NCBI RefSeq assembly: GCF_019396355.1
Contig: NZ_JAHKRK010000040.1
Span: 1-47,234 of the forward strand
Direction of reading: 5' to 3'
Length of the DNA stretch: 47,234 nt
DNA from: Pseudonocardia nigra
GTDB taxonomy: Bacteria; Actinomycetota; Actinomycetes; Mycobacteriales; Pseudonocardiaceae
How positions within the stretch are numbered: position 1 is the stretch's first letter; each line of letters opens with the position of its first letter. Below are positions 15,722 to 24,939 of this stretch, one piece after another. Below the pieces are notes generated by a model. It ran no database searches. It saw nothing but the letters and a program-made list of their open reading frames with translations, and was not told the DNA's origin. The position numbers and the translations under genes were made by a program.

Positions 15722-16324
15722 TCAAGACGCGCGCCGCCCCCAGTACCGCGGCCAGTCGGCCGTCTCGGCCCGCGGCGGAACCGGCCCGACCAGTTCGACG
15801 AGCCGCTGAACCCTCCGCGTACCACTGATCCGCAGCGCCGCGCCGTTGCCCACCCTGGCGGGCGGGATCCCGGCTCTGGTCGCCGCCGCGATCAGCGGCA
15901 GGTGCGTGTCGGGGGCGTGCGCGTCGAGGTCGAGCAGGTAGGCGCCCCGCTCGTCCGGACGCCCCGCAGCGAGTGCCCACAGGCGTAACGCCGGGCCGTC
16001 CAGTTCCCATCCCACGGGGACCGTCTTGACCGCCCCATGCGTCCACGCGCGCGCCAGTTCCACGAGATCGCAGCGGAACGCGGTGCGCAGGGCTGTGGCG
16101 CCGCTCTCGGTGCGGGTGGCGCTCACCGCGATCCCGGTGGCGACGCACGCCGCCGTGACGGCGGGCGCCCGCGCCGGGTCCCGCAGGACGATCGACAGCC
16201 GGGCCTGGTCACCGGCGCCGAAGCGGACGATCTGCCCCGGCCCGCACAGCAGGCCTGCGAGGTCGCTCACCCGGGGCGGACGGGCGTCGGCGGAGAACAG
16301 CGACAGCTGTGACACGAGACGCAC
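15722..16324 (-). CDS. Conserved actinobacterial protein upstream of topA (Rv3647c-like position)
   Basis: The 200-aa protein begins VRLVSQLSLFSADARPPRVSDL and occurs, from memory, next to topA in many actinobacteria (M. tuberculosis Rv3647c). Conserved-looking segments are LAGLLCGPGQIVRFG, TALRTAFRCDLVELARAW and the C-terminal RGAYLLDLDAHAPDTHLPLIAAATRAGIPPARVG. It has no membrane segment and no catalytic motif I can name. The start may be GTG 16315 rather than 16324, because TACTGT lies 7 bases upstream of 16315, as in the leaderless genes nearby. Function is unknown. Confidence 0.7.
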   Translation of the reverse strand: MRLVSQLSLFSADARPPRVSDLAGLLCGPGQIVRFGAGDQARLSIVLRDPARAPAVTAACVATGIAVSATRTESGATALRTAFRCDLVELARAWTHGAVKTVPVGWELDGPALRLWALAAGRPDERGAYLLDLDAHAPDTHLPLIAAATRAGIPPARVGNGAALRISGTRRVQRLVELVGPVPPRAETADWPRYWGRRAS

Positions 16325-16369
16325 AGTAGAACACGCGTTCGACGCAGGCCATGGGGACGCGCCGGACGT

Positions 16370-16972
16370 TCAGCGTGGCGGGCTCGCCGACAGCGTCGAC
16401 AGCCGGCGGCACTGCTCGGCGCGCTCAGCGGCAGGCCCCAGCCGGGGCAGAGCGCTCAGCTCGGCGAGCGGGTCCGGCGGGGCGATCGTCGCGAGCGCCG
16501 ACTCGACCTGGTCGAGTGCGGCGATGAAGGCGTCCGGATCGGCCGGGTCGACGCCGTCGACCGTCGCCTTCGCGCCCGCGAAGTCCTCCTCGAGGAACTG
16601 CATCGCGCTCTCGGCCCTGCCGACGGCCTCGTCGCCACCGGGAACCGGCGACCGCCCGACCGCCTCGAGCTGCGCCCGGCCCTCCTGCACGCCCGTCAGC
16701 ACCTTGCCCAGGTAGGTGCTGAAGGTGCGCTGCACGCTCACCAGGTCCGGGGCAGTGCCGAAGTCGGGAGGCGCGGTCGTGGGGACGGCGAAGCTCAGAA
16801 CCGCCGAGCACACCCGGTCGGCCCAGGCGACCGGATCGGAGCCCGGCCCTTCGGTGGGGGCCGGGTCGGGGTCGGCGACCGGGGTGCCGCCCACGGTGCT
16901 GGTGCAGCCGCCGAGCACGACGAGCGCGGCGAGGACGGCCGTGATCAGCGCGGGGCGCGCCGTGCGAGTCAT
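16370..16972 (-). CDS. Lipoprotein, copy 1 of a tandem paralogous triplet
   Basis: The 200-aa product has a lipoprotein signal ending in the lipobox LVVLGGC (Cys about 22), a Thr/Pro linker, then DPVAWADRVCSAVL. The same DPVAW-D-VC motif opens the mature part of the next two genes. Further shared elements are a PVPGGDEAV-type segment, a run of amphipathic helices with Asp-Pro-Asp turns, and a C-terminal Cys (EQCRRL) that could pair with the first Cys. It is probably attached to the outer face of the cytoplasmic membrane. The role is unknown. Confidence 0.75.
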   Translation of the reverse strand: MTRTARPALITAVLAALVVLGGCTSTVGGTPVADPDPAPTEGPGSDPVAWADRVCSAVLSFAVPTTAPPDFGTAPDLVSVQRTFSTYLGKVLTGVQEGRAQLEAVGRSPVPGGDEAVGRAESAMQFLEEDFAGAKATVDGVDPADPDAFIAALDQVESALATIAPPDPLAELSALPRLGPAAERAEQCRRLSTLSASPPR

Positions 16973-17011
16973 GCGCCTGCTCCAGGTCGGGGGCGGGACT
17001 CCGCCAGTGTG

Positions 17012-17077
17012 CCCGAGCCGCCCGTTCCTGCTGCGCGAGTCGCCCGTTTCCGGCGCGCGAGTCGCCCGCGGCGCGCC
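17012..17077. repeat. 22-bp-period intergenic repeat, locus A (3 units)
   Basis: Three consecutive 22-bp units (17012-17033, 17034-17055, 17056-17077) carry the core CGCGAGTCGCCCG. The first unit is degenerate. The orientation is the reverse complement of the CGACTCGCGGG core seen at loci B, C and D. It lies between lipoprotein genes 1 and 2. Confidence 0.8.
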
Positions 17078-17082
17078 GCCGG

Positions 17083-17676
17083 TCAGCTCGGGAGCAGGTT
17101 CTCGATCTCCTGGCAGTTGGGTGCCTCCCGGCTCGCCCGGTCGAGCTCGGCGGTGTTCTGCAGGTCCGCAGTCGGGTCGGGCAGCGTGGCGAGCTCCTGC
17201 AGCGGCGCGATCGCGGCCGGCAACCCCGTGGCGAGAGCATCCGGATCGGAGGTGTCGATCGCGTCGAGCTGCGTCCTGGCCTCCTGGAACGACGTCCGGA
17301 ACGTCGTGAGCGCCCCGCTCAGCTCGGTGACGATCTCGTCGCCACCAGCCACCGGGGACGGCCCGACCTGGGCCATGCCCGTGATCGCGGAGTCGGCGGA
17401 CGCCTCGGCCTCCCCGAGGTACTCGCTCAGGGTGCCGACCAGCTCGGCGGGATCCACGGCCCGGTCCAGCTGTGGCGGATTCGCCCCCGTGCGGATGACG
17501 GGCAGCAGCGCGCCGCACACCTGGTCCACCCACGCCACCGGGTCCCCGGCCGCCGGTGCGCCGGCCCCGGCGCCCGCTGAGGAGGGCGTGCCGGCAACGG
17601 TGGTGGTGCAGCCCGTGCTCAGCGCCAGCGCGGCGAGGACCGACAGGAGCAGGCCGGAGGGAATGGAGCGGGGCAT
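17083..17676 (-). CDS. Lipoprotein, copy 2 of the tandem triplet
   Basis: The 197-aa product starts at ATG 17676, has lipobox ALSTGC, and begins the mature domain with DPVAWVDQVCGALLPV. It shares SPVAGGDEIV, a QEARTQLDAIDTSDPDALATGLPAAIAPLQEL block and a terminal APNCQEI with copy 3 in particular, so copies 2 and 3 are closer to each other than to copy 1. The helical C-terminal half resembles a four-helix bundle. No enzymatic motif is visible. Confidence 0.75.
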   Translation of the reverse strand: MPRSIPSGLLLSVLAALALSTGCTTTVAGTPSSAGAGAGAPAAGDPVAWVDQVCGALLPVIRTGANPPQLDRAVDPAELVGTLSEYLGEAEASADSAITGMAQVGPSPVAGGDEIVTELSGALTTFRTSFQEARTQLDAIDTSDPDALATGLPAAIAPLQELATLPDPTADLQNTAELDRASREAPNCQEIENLLPS

Positions 17677-17758
17677 GCGGCTGCTCCCGGCGGAGTGGGG
17701 ACGTGGTCGGCGCCAGTTTGCCCCGACCGGGTGATGCGCGGCGAAGGGCCCCTTGCTC

Positions 17759-18307
17759 TCAACCGGCCGGTGCACCCGCCGTCCGGAGCGCGCGGCAGTT
17801 CGGCGCCTGCTCGCCCGCCGTCCGCAGCGCGTCGTCGGCCTGGAGCCCCTCCGTGGGATCGGGCACGTCCCGCAGGTCCTGCAAGGGCGCCACGACGGCG
17901 GGGAAGGCGGCGGCGAGCGCGGCCGGGCTCGAGGTGTCGGCGGTGTCGAGCCGCGTCCTGGCGTCCTCGAAGCCGGCCTGCATGCTGCTCAGCGCCTCCC
18001 GGAGCCTGGTCACGTACTGGTCGCCACCGTCCACCGGGGAGGCCCCGACCGCGTCGAGCGCCGCGATCGAGCGCTGCAGCTCGGCGGTGGTGGAGCCGAA
18101 CCAGCCGTCGAGGGTCCGCACGGCGGCGACGGGATCGGCGGGATCGATCTGCGGCTGGGCGGTGACGACCCGGGTGAACCCCGTCAGCGCCCCGCACACC
18201 TCGTCGGTCCATGCGACGGGATCGGCGGTTGCGGACCCGCCGCCGCAGCCGGCGACGAGGAGGGCGAGCGACGCGGCGACGGTGCCGCCGAACCTGCGGG
18301 TCCGCAT
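17759..18307 (-). CDS. Lipoprotein, copy 3 of the tandem triplet
   Basis: The 182-aa product starts at ATG 18307, has lipobox LLVAGC followed by GGG, and a mature domain opening DPVAWTDEVCGALTGF. Shared blocks are SPVDGGDQYV, EDARTRLDTADTSSPAALAAAFPAVVAPLQDL and EQAPNCRALRT. It lacks the long linker of copies 1 and 2. It is the promoter-proximal member of the minus-strand series and is separated from hppA by a strong terminator, so the three lipoproteins probably form their own transcription unit. Confidence 0.75.
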   Translation of the reverse strand: MRTRRFGGTVAASLALLVAGCGGGSATADPVAWTDEVCGALTGFTRVVTAQPQIDPADPVAAVRTLDGWFGSTTAELQRSIAALDAVGASPVDGGDQYVTRLREALSSMQAGFEDARTRLDTADTSSPAALAAAFPAVVAPLQDLRDVPDPTEGLQADDALRTAGEQAPNCRALRTAGAPAG

Positions 18308-18350
18308 GGGGCCTCCGGAAGGTGTGCGGTGCTGGTGCCCTGTCCAACGA

Positions 18351-18386
18351 CGGAGGCCGCCCACCCGTACGGGTGGACGGCCTCCG
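18351..18386 (-). terminator. hppA terminator
   Basis: CGGAGGCCG (18351-18359) and CCACCC (18361-18366) pair with GGGTGG (18371-18376) and CGGCCTCCG (18378-18386) around GTAC, with one mismatch. The 36-bp near-palindrome is 20 bp past the hppA stop. Confidence 0.75.
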
Positions 18387-18406
18387 GTGTGGACGACGCG
18401 TCGCCG

Positions 18407-20719
18407 TCAGCCGACGGTGCGCTCCACGGGGGTGTCGGCGATCGACGCCGAGCGCCGCTTCGACACGACGATCGCCGCCACGATGATCGCGGCCGCGACC
18501 AGCGCGATCCCGATCCGCAGCGGGGTCGACGCGGACTCGCCCACCGAGAACGTCACGATCGCCGGGGCGATCAGCACCGAGACCAGGTTCATCACCTTGA
18601 TCAAGGGGTTGATCGCCGGGCCTGCGGTGTCCTTGAACGGGTCGCCGACGGTGTCGCCGATGACGGTGGCCTCGTGCGCGGGCGAGCCCTTGCCGCCGTG
18701 GTTGCCGTCCTCGACGAGCTTCTTGCCGTTGTCCCACGCGCCACCGGAGTTGGCCAGGAAGATGGCCATCAGGGTGCCGGTGGCGATGGCGCCCGCCAGG
18801 TACCCGGCGAGCGGGCCGACGCCGAGGCCGAAGCCGACGGCGATCGGGGCGAAGATCGCCAGCAGGCCGGGGGTGGCGAGCTCGCGCAGCGAGTCGCGCG
18901 TGCAGATGTCCACCACACGGCCGTACTCGGGGCGGACCGTGCCCTCCATGATCCCGGGGTTCTCCCGGAACTGGCGGCGCACCTCGAACACGATCGCGCC
19001 CGCCGCCCGCGTGACGGCGTTGACCGCCAGGCCGGAGAACAGGAACACCACGGCAGCGCCGATGATCACGCCGACGAGCGTGTTCGGGGCGAAGACCTCG
19101 TACGCGAACGCCGTGCCGATCTCGCCTGCCGCCTGCCCCGCCTCCGCCAGCGCGCTGTTGATCGCATCGCGGTAGGAGCCGAACAGCGCCGTGGCGGCGA
19201 GCACCGCCGTGGCGATCGCGATGCCCTTGGTGATCGCCTTCGTGGTGTTCCCGACCGCGTCGAGCTCGGTTAGGATGTCGACGCCGTCGCCCTCGACGTC
19301 GCCGGACATCTCGGCGATGCCCTGCGCGTTGTCCGAGACCGGGCCGAAGGTGTCCATCGCGACGATCACGCCGACCGTGGTGAGCAGGCCGGTGCCGGCC
19401 AGAGCCACCGCGAACAGCGCGACCGTGATCGACCCGGTGGCCAGGGTGAACGCCCCGAACACCGCGGCGCCGATGACGAGCGCGGTGTAGACCGCCGACT
19501 CGAAACCGATCGAGATGCCCGCGAGGATGACGGTGGCCGCACCGGTCAGCGACGACTGCCCGACGTCCTTGACGGGCTTGTGCTCCGTGCCCGTGAAGTA
19601 GCCGGTGAGCCACAGGATGACCGCGGCCAGCACGATGCCGATGATCACGGCGGCCGATGCGAGGAGCCGCGGGTCGGCTCCCGCCATCGCGGGCACGACG
19701 TCGGGGTCGGTCGGGCCGTTCAGGGCGCCGAAGCTGCCGGGCAGGTAGAGGAACGCGGCGACCACGCACAGCACGGCGGAGATGACCGCCGAGATGTAGA
19801 AGCTGCGGTTGATCGCCCGCAGCCCGCCCTCGCCGGGGCGGGCGCGCGTGATGTAGACGCCGATGACCGCCGTGAGGACCCCGATGGCCGGGACGATCAG
19901 CGGGAACATCAGACCGTGCAGGCCGAACGCCGCGGTGCCGAGGATCAGCGCGGCGACCAGCATGACCGCGTAGGACTCGAACAGGTCGGCCGCCATGCCG
20001 GCGCAGTCGCCCACGTTGTCGCCCACGTTGTCGGCGATCGTGGCGGCGTTGCGCGGGTCGTCCTCCGGGATGCCCTGTTCGACCTTGCCGACCAGGTCGG
20101 CTCCCACGTCGGCGGCCTTGGTGAAGATGCCGCCGCCGACACGCATGAACATGGCGAGCAGTGCGGCACCGAAGCCGAAGCCCTCGAGGACGCGCGGGGC
20201 CTGGCCCGCGTAGACCAGCACCACCACGGCCGCGCCGAACAGGCCCAGGCCGACGGTGAACATGCCGACGACGCCGCCCGTGCGGAACGCGACGCGCATG
20301 GCCTTCTCCCGGCCGCCCGCCTCGCGGGAGGCCGCTGCCACCCGGATGTTCGCGCGCGTGGCCAGCCACATGCCGAGGTAGCCGATGGTGGCGGAGAAGA
20401 CCGCGCCGATGACGAAGAAGATGGACCGCCCGATTCGTTCGCCCATGTCCTCCGCTGGGAGCGCGAAGAGCAGGACGAACACGATGACGACGAAGACGCC
20501 GAGCGTGCGGAACTGGCGGTTGAGGTACGCCGCGGCGCCTTCCTGGACCGCTCGGCCGATGTCCTGCATCTTCGAGGTGCCCTCGCCTGCGGCGAGGACC
20601 TCCCGGAGCAGTACGTAGCCGATGGCCAGGGCGGCGAGCGCGACCACCGCGACCACACCGACGATGGTGTAGTCACTCGCCTCGAGCGTGATGCTCTCGG
20701 CGGGGGTGGGCACGGACAT
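18407..20719 (-). CDS. hppA: H+-translocating membrane pyrophosphatase, K+-independent type
   Basis: The 770-aa protein pumps protons while hydrolysing pyrophosphate. ATG 20719 follows CAGGAGG. Family motifs are present: DVGADLVGKVEQGIPEDDPRN at the PPi site, DNVGDNVGDCAGMAADLFE, and a long series of membrane helices (about 16). GNTTKAITKG carries the Lys and Thr that mark the K+-independent class, where K+-dependent enzymes have Ala and Gly. HGGKGSPAHEATVIGDTVGDPFKDTAGPA near the C-terminus is the third substrate motif block. It is divergent from the exported beta-lactamase-like gene. Confidence 0.97.
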   Translation of the reverse strand: MSVPTPAESITLEASDYTIVGVVAVVALAALAIGYVLLREVLAAGEGTSKMQDIGRAVQEGAAAYLNRQFRTLGVFVVIVFVLLFALPAEDMGERIGRSIFFVIGAVFSATIGYLGMWLATRANIRVAAASREAGGREKAMRVAFRTGGVVGMFTVGLGLFGAAVVVLVYAGQAPRVLEGFGFGAALLAMFMRVGGGIFTKAADVGADLVGKVEQGIPEDDPRNAATIADNVGDNVGDCAGMAADLFESYAVMLVAALILGTAAFGLHGLMFPLIVPAIGVLTAVIGVYITRARPGEGGLRAINRSFYISAVISAVLCVVAAFLYLPGSFGALNGPTDPDVVPAMAGADPRLLASAAVIIGIVLAAVILWLTGYFTGTEHKPVKDVGQSSLTGAATVILAGISIGFESAVYTALVIGAAVFGAFTLATGSITVALFAVALAGTGLLTTVGVIVAMDTFGPVSDNAQGIAEMSGDVEGDGVDILTELDAVGNTTKAITKGIAIATAVLAATALFGSYRDAINSALAEAGQAAGEIGTAFAYEVFAPNTLVGVIIGAAVVFLFSGLAVNAVTRAAGAIVFEVRRQFRENPGIMEGTVRPEYGRVVDICTRDSLRELATPGLLAIFAPIAVGFGLGVGPLAGYLAGAIATGTLMAIFLANSGGAWDNGKKLVEDGNHGGKGSPAHEATVIGDTVGDPFKDTAGPAINPLIKVMNLVSVLIAPAIVTFSVGESASTPLRIGIALVAAAIIVAAIVVSKRRSASIADTPVERTVG

Positions 20720-20954
20720 CCGTCCTCCTGGTTCAGTGAAATACCGGGCCAGGGCACGCAGACGACAACCCTGGCGTCTCGACAACACCCGTCACCGCAG
20801 GTCGGACCGGTGCAGGCGCGTGCAGTGTATGAGGTAGATCGCACAACCGCCCGCAGCGGAGGGGATGCATTGCGTAAAGATTACGATCTCATCACGAAAT
20901 GCGGCCAGATCTGTGCAGTGCGAACTTTTTCGTGGGATCGCTCGTGATGCCAGT

Positions 20955-21932
20955 GTGACGCGACGCGCCCACATGCGCAGGTGGCGCCTGCTCAGTGCCG
21001 CGTGCGCGCTCGCGCTGCTGCTCGCGGTGCCCATCATCGCCACGTCCGGCGACGGCAGCGGCGCCGTACTCAGCCGGTTCGTCGCCGACCGCGTCCCGGT
21101 CGAACCGCTCGCGCCCGCCGCCGCGGCGTCCGGCCCGCGGTTGCTCGAGGCGCCCGGCCCGGCCGTCCCCCCCGCGCCGCCCGAGCCGCTGACCGGGCTG
21201 GCCGCCGCCGCCGTGCAGGCCGCCGAGAGCGCCGCCGCCCCGGCCACCGAGCTGGCCGTGGCCGTCCACGACCGCGCCACCGGGGAGACCGCCGTCGGCA
21301 GCCGTGGCACAGAGCCGTACTACACCGCGTCGCTGTCCAAGGTCGTCGTGATCGTCGACATGCTGGACCGCAGGCACCTCGAAGGGCTCGCCGTGTCCGA
21401 CGCCGACCTCGACCTCGTCCGCCGCGCGCTCGGCCCGAGCGACGACAGCGCGATGAACATGCTGTGGACGCGGTTCGACGGGGCGGGCGCAGCCGGGCGG
21501 CTGAGCTCGCGGCTGGGTCTCGAGGGCACCTCGGCGCCGCGCGACCCGTCGCAGTGGGGCGAGATGTCCGTGCCGGCCGCCGACACGGTGCGCATCTGGC
21601 AGCACATCCTCGACGAGATGCCCGACACCGACCGCGAACTGCTCATCTCGGCGATGGCCGCGGCGCCCACCGTCGCAGGGGACGGCTTCGACCAGGCGTA
21701 CGGCCTGCTCGCCCCGGCGGTGGCCGGGCCGGAGGGGCCCGGTGCGGTGGCGAAGCAGGGCTGGATGTGCTGTTTCAGCGGGCAGTACTACCTCCACAGC
21801 ACCGGCGCGGTCGGAGCCGAGCAGCGCTTCGTGGTGGCGCTGCTGACCCGCGTGCCGCGCGGACCGGGCTGGGAGGCCGCCCGCCAGGAGCTGAACGCGA
21901 TCGCGACCGCGACGGTGCAGGCCCTGGGCTGA
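20955..21932 (+). CDS. Exported beta-lactamase-like serine hydrolase
   Basis: Starting at GTG 20955 (ATG 20973 is equally plausible) the protein is about 325 aa with a hydrophobic segment LLSAACALALLLAVPIIA serving as signal or anchor and an Ala/Pro-rich linker. The hydrolase domain has SLSK (S-x-x-K) in YTASLSKVVVIVDM, a SDDSAMNMLW segment at the SxN position, and KQGWMCCF at the KTG position. These fit a class A beta-lactamase or D,D-peptidase-related fold, though the last two motifs are imperfect. The substrate is unknown and resistance should not be assumed. Confidence 0.75.
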   Translation: MTRRAHMRRWRLLSAACALALLLAVPIIATSGDGSGAVLSRFVADRVPVEPLAPAAAASGPRLLEAPGPAVPPAPPEPLTGLAAAAVQAAESAAAPATELAVAVHDRATGETAVGSRGTEPYYTASLSKVVVIVDMLDRRHLEGLAVSDADLDLVRRALGPSDDSAMNMLWTRFDGAGAAGRLSSRLGLEGTSAPRDPSQWGEMSVPAADTVRIWQHILDEMPDTDRELLISAMAAAPTVAGDGFDQAYGLLAPAVAGPEGPGAVAKQGWMCCFSGQYYLHSTGAVGAEQRFVVALLTRVPRGPGWEAARQELNAIATATVQALG

Positions 21933-21945
21933 GTGTCGGCCCGGT

Positions 21946-24396
21946 GTGCCAACCTCGGACACCGTGGGTATCGGGAGCGGTCGGACGGTCGGCGCTGCGC
22001 CGGCGACCGGCCGCGGCGCACTCCTGCTGCGTCGCGTGCTGGCCGGGTCGGCCGTCGACGAAACCGCCCTCGATCGCCTGGCCGGAGCGCCCGACGAGCT
22101 GCACAGCAGCGACGTCGACAGTCCGCTGCGGCACGCCGTGCGGCTGCCCGAGCGCGCGGGGCACGCGGTCGACTGGCCGGAGTGGGTGCCGGCGGACGTC
22201 CGCGAGGCGCTCGTCGGCCGCGGCGTGACCGCCCCGTGGAGCCACCAGGCCGAGGTGGCCTCGCTGGCCCACGCCGGCCACGACGTGGTGGTGGCCACCG
22301 GCACGGCGTCCGGGAAGTCGCTGGCGTACCAGCTCCCCGTGCTCGCCCGGTTCGCCGAGGAGCCCCGCGCCACGGCCCTCTACCTGTCGCCGACGAAGGC
22401 GCTCGCCGCCGACCAGCTCCGCGCGGTCGACGCGCTCGGCCTCCCCGGCGTGCGGACGGCGCCGCTGGACGGCGACACGCCGGCCGAGGCCCGCGACTGG
22501 GCGCGCCGGCACGGCCGGTGGCTGTTCAGCAACCCGGACATGCTGCACCGCTCGGTGCTGCCCGCCCACGGCCGGTGGGCCGCGTTCCTGCGGAAGCTGC
22601 GGTTCGTGGTGGTGGACGAGTGCCACACCTACCGCGGCGTGTTCGGCTCGCACGTGGCCCTGCTGCTGCGCCGGCTGCTGCGTGTGTGCGCCCGCTACGG
22701 GTCGCGGCCCACGATCGTGCTCGCGTCGGCCACCGTGGCCGGTCCCGCGGCCTTCGCCTCCCGCCTCACCGGCCGCGAGGTGGTGGCGGTGACCGAGGAC
22801 GGTTCGCCCGCCGCGGCCCGCATCGTGGCGCTCTGGGAGCCGCCGCTGCTGCCCGAGCTGTCGGGTGAGAACGGCGCTCCGGTACGCCGGGCCGCGGGCA
22901 CCGAGGCCGCCCGGATGCTCGCCGACCTCGTGGTGGAGGGGGCCCGGACGCTCGCGTTCGTACGCTCCCGCCGGGGCGCGGAGGTGACCGCACTCGGAGC
23001 GCAGCGGCTGCTGGCCGACGTCGACGCCGACCTCGCGGGCCGGGTGGCCGCCTACCGGGGCGGCTACCTGCCCGAGGAGCGCCGCGCGCTGGAGGCGGCC
23101 CTGATCAGCGGTGAGCTGCTCGGCGTCGCCACCACCAACGCCCTCGAGCTGGGGGTGGACATCGCCGGGCTCGACGCCGTGGTGGTGGCCGGGTTCCCGG
23201 GCACGAGGGCCTCGTTCTGGCAGCAGTCCGGCCGGGCGGGCCGGGCGCGCGACGAGGCCCTGGTGGTGCTCGTGGCTCGGGACGACCCGATGGACACCTA
23301 CCTCGTGCACCACCCCGAGGCCCTGCTGGGCGCCCCGGTGGAGGGCTGTGTGCTCGACCCGCAGAACCCGTACGTCCTCGGCCCCCAGCTCGTGTGCGCC
23401 GCGGCCGAGCTGCCGCTCACCGAACGCGACGTGGCCGAGGTGTTCGGCGGGGCGCCCGCCGAGGCCGTGCTCGACGAGCTCGTGCGCGACGGCGCCCTGC
23501 GCCGCAGGCCGACCGGCTGGTTCTGGCCGTCCACGCGGGAGCGCCCGGCGGGCTCCGTGGACATCCGCGGGTCGGGCCTCGGCCAGGTCGCCGTGGTGGA
23601 GGCGGACACCGGCCGGATGCTCGGCACGGTGGACGGCCCGTCGGCCCCGGCCACCGCCCACCCCGGAGCCGTGTACCTGCACCGGGGGGAGAGCTACCTC
23701 GTGGAGGAGCTCGACCTCGACGCCGGGGTCGCGCTGGTGCGGCCCGCCGACCCGGACTGGCGCACCGATGCGCGCTCCACGGCCGACGTCGAGGTGGCGC
23801 GAGTGCTGGCGCATCGCGACCACGGCGTGGTGCGGGTGTCGTTCGGCGAGGTGACGGTGACCTCGCAGGTGGTGGCCTACCAGCGGCGGACCCCCGACGG
23901 CACCGTGTTGGAGACGGTGCCGCTCGACCTGCCCGAGCAGACCCTGCGCACCCGCGGAGTCTGGTACGACGTGGACGACGCGGCGCTCGTCGACGCCGGG
24001 ATCCCGCCCGCGCGGATCCCCGGGGCCCTGCACGCCGCCGAGCACGCCGCCATCGGCCTGCTGCCGCTGTTCGCCATCTGCGACCGCTGGGACATCGGGG
24101 GGATGTCCACGGCGCTGCACCCCCACACGGGACGGCCCACGGTGTTCGTCCACGACGGGCACCCCGGTGGCGCGGGCTTCGCCGAACGCGGCCACGCGGT
24201 GCTCGCCCGGTGGTTGGCGGCCACCCGGGCCGCGATCCGCGACTGCGAGTGCCGCACCGGCTGCCCGTCCTGCGTGCAGTCGCCGAAGTGCGGCAACGGC
24301 AACGCGCCACTGGACAAGGCGGGTGCGGTGGTGGTGCTCGACGTCGTCCTGGCTGCGCTGTCGCGGCCGCCGGCGGGATCCCCGCAGCGGCAGTAG
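21946..24396 (+). CDS. DECH-box helicase with DUF1998 domain (MrfA/YprA-like)
   Basis: The 816-aa protein starts at GTG 21946. Walker A is ATGTASGKS, motif II VVVDECHTYRG, motif III SATVAG, and the second RecA domain has NALELGVDIAGLDAVVV and QQSGRAGRA. The C-terminal DUF1998-like domain ends with four cysteines in CECRTGCPSCVQSPKCGNGN, likely a metal site. Bacillus MrfA of this family acts in repair of mitomycin-type damage. The actinobacterial version (Rv3649) is conserved next to the tad pilus genes, and the family is named for that helicase/secretion neighbourhood. No functional link with pili is shown by the sequence. Confidence 0.9.
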   Translation: MPTSDTVGIGSGRTVGAAPATGRGALLLRRVLAGSAVDETALDRLAGAPDELHSSDVDSPLRHAVRLPERAGHAVDWPEWVPADVREALVGRGVTAPWSHQAEVASLAHAGHDVVVATGTASGKSLAYQLPVLARFAEEPRATALYLSPTKALAADQLRAVDALGLPGVRTAPLDGDTPAEARDWARRHGRWLFSNPDMLHRSVLPAHGRWAAFLRKLRFVVVDECHTYRGVFGSHVALLLRRLLRVCARYGSRPTIVLASATVAGPAAFASRLTGREVVAVTEDGSPAAARIVALWEPPLLPELSGENGAPVRRAAGTEAARMLADLVVEGARTLAFVRSRRGAEVTALGAQRLLADVDADLAGRVAAYRGGYLPEERRALEAALISGELLGVATTNALELGVDIAGLDAVVVAGFPGTRASFWQQSGRAGRARDEALVVLVARDDPMDTYLVHHPEALLGAPVEGCVLDPQNPYVLGPQLVCAAAELPLTERDVAEVFGGAPAEAVLDELVRDGALRRRPTGWFWPSTRERPAGSVDIRGSGLGQVAVVEADTGRMLGTVDGPSAPATAHPGAVYLHRGESYLVEELDLDAGVALVRPADPDWRTDARSTADVEVARVLAHRDHGVVRVSFGEVTVTSQVVAYQRRTPDGTVLETVPLDLPEQTLRTRGVWYDVDDAALVDAGIPPARIPGALHAAEHAAIGLLPLFAICDRWDIGGMSTALHPHTGRPTVFVHDGHPGGAGFAERGHAVLARWLAATRAAIRDCECRTGCPSCVQSPKCGNGNAPLDKAGAVVVLDVVLAALSRPPAGSPQRQ

Positions 24397-24935
24397 CCGC
24401 CGGATCGGGCCGCCGCCGGCCGGCCACGTCGGGGGCCGGGCCGGCCGGCAGCGGCCGGAGCGCGATGGAACCGGGTTCGGGGTGGGCGTCGGGGGAACGC
24501 ACCGGCCCCACCGCAGTCTGGGGAGCGAGTTCGTGGTTCCGGGGGCCGGAGCCGCCCGGGGCCACGTCCAGTAGGCGCGCACATCCTCTGCGTCGCCAGT
24601 GGTGGTCGCCCATCGGTCCGGTCGCCACGACGAGCGTTGCGGTACTGCGCCGAGTCGTCGGGCGGCCGATCCGGCCGGCCTGTGCGCCCGGGCGCGGCGC
24701 AGCGGGCCCGCCCGTCCACGCGGATCGACCGCTCGCCGTCGGCGGGGCGCCGGTGCGTCTCGGCCGGCGGCACCAGGGCTTTCCGGCCCTGGTGAGGGCG
24801 AGAGGTCTCGCCCTGTCGCCGGGCGGCGCATCGCGATGGCAATGCGTCCCCCGGACGGGGCACGTCCTCCTCCGCCCGGAGTGACCATACGGCGCCGGCC
24901 GGCCGGGGCGAGGGCACCGGGAGCGTCCGGCTCGT
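24397..24935. other. 539-bp GC-rich region without minus-strand stop codons
   Basis: I see no recognisable gene here. Scanning for TCA, CTA and TTA on the plus strand finds none from the helicase stop to the end of the TadE-like domain, so all three minus frames stay open throughout. The region contains a pair of back-to-back hairpins (24771-24814). M. tuberculosis has cspA near this place, but nothing cold-shock-like is present. Confidence 0.6.
24771..24814. terminator. Back-to-back hairpins between helicase and tad operon
   Basis: CACCAGGGC (24771-24779) pairs with GCCCTGGTG (24786-24794) around TTTCCG. Directly adjacent, AGGGCGAGA (24795-24803) pairs with TCTCGCCCT (24806-24814) around GG. 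Both stems are perfect. They lie between the ends of two convergent genes and probably terminate transcription from one or both sides. Confidence 0.65.
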
Positions 24936-24939
24936 GTGC

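Noticed and set aside
20955..21932. Annotation as a true beta-lactamase
   Set aside because: The SxxK motif is present, but the SDN and KTG motifs are imperfect and there is no typical omega-loop ExxxN that I can identify, so only a fold-level call is justified.
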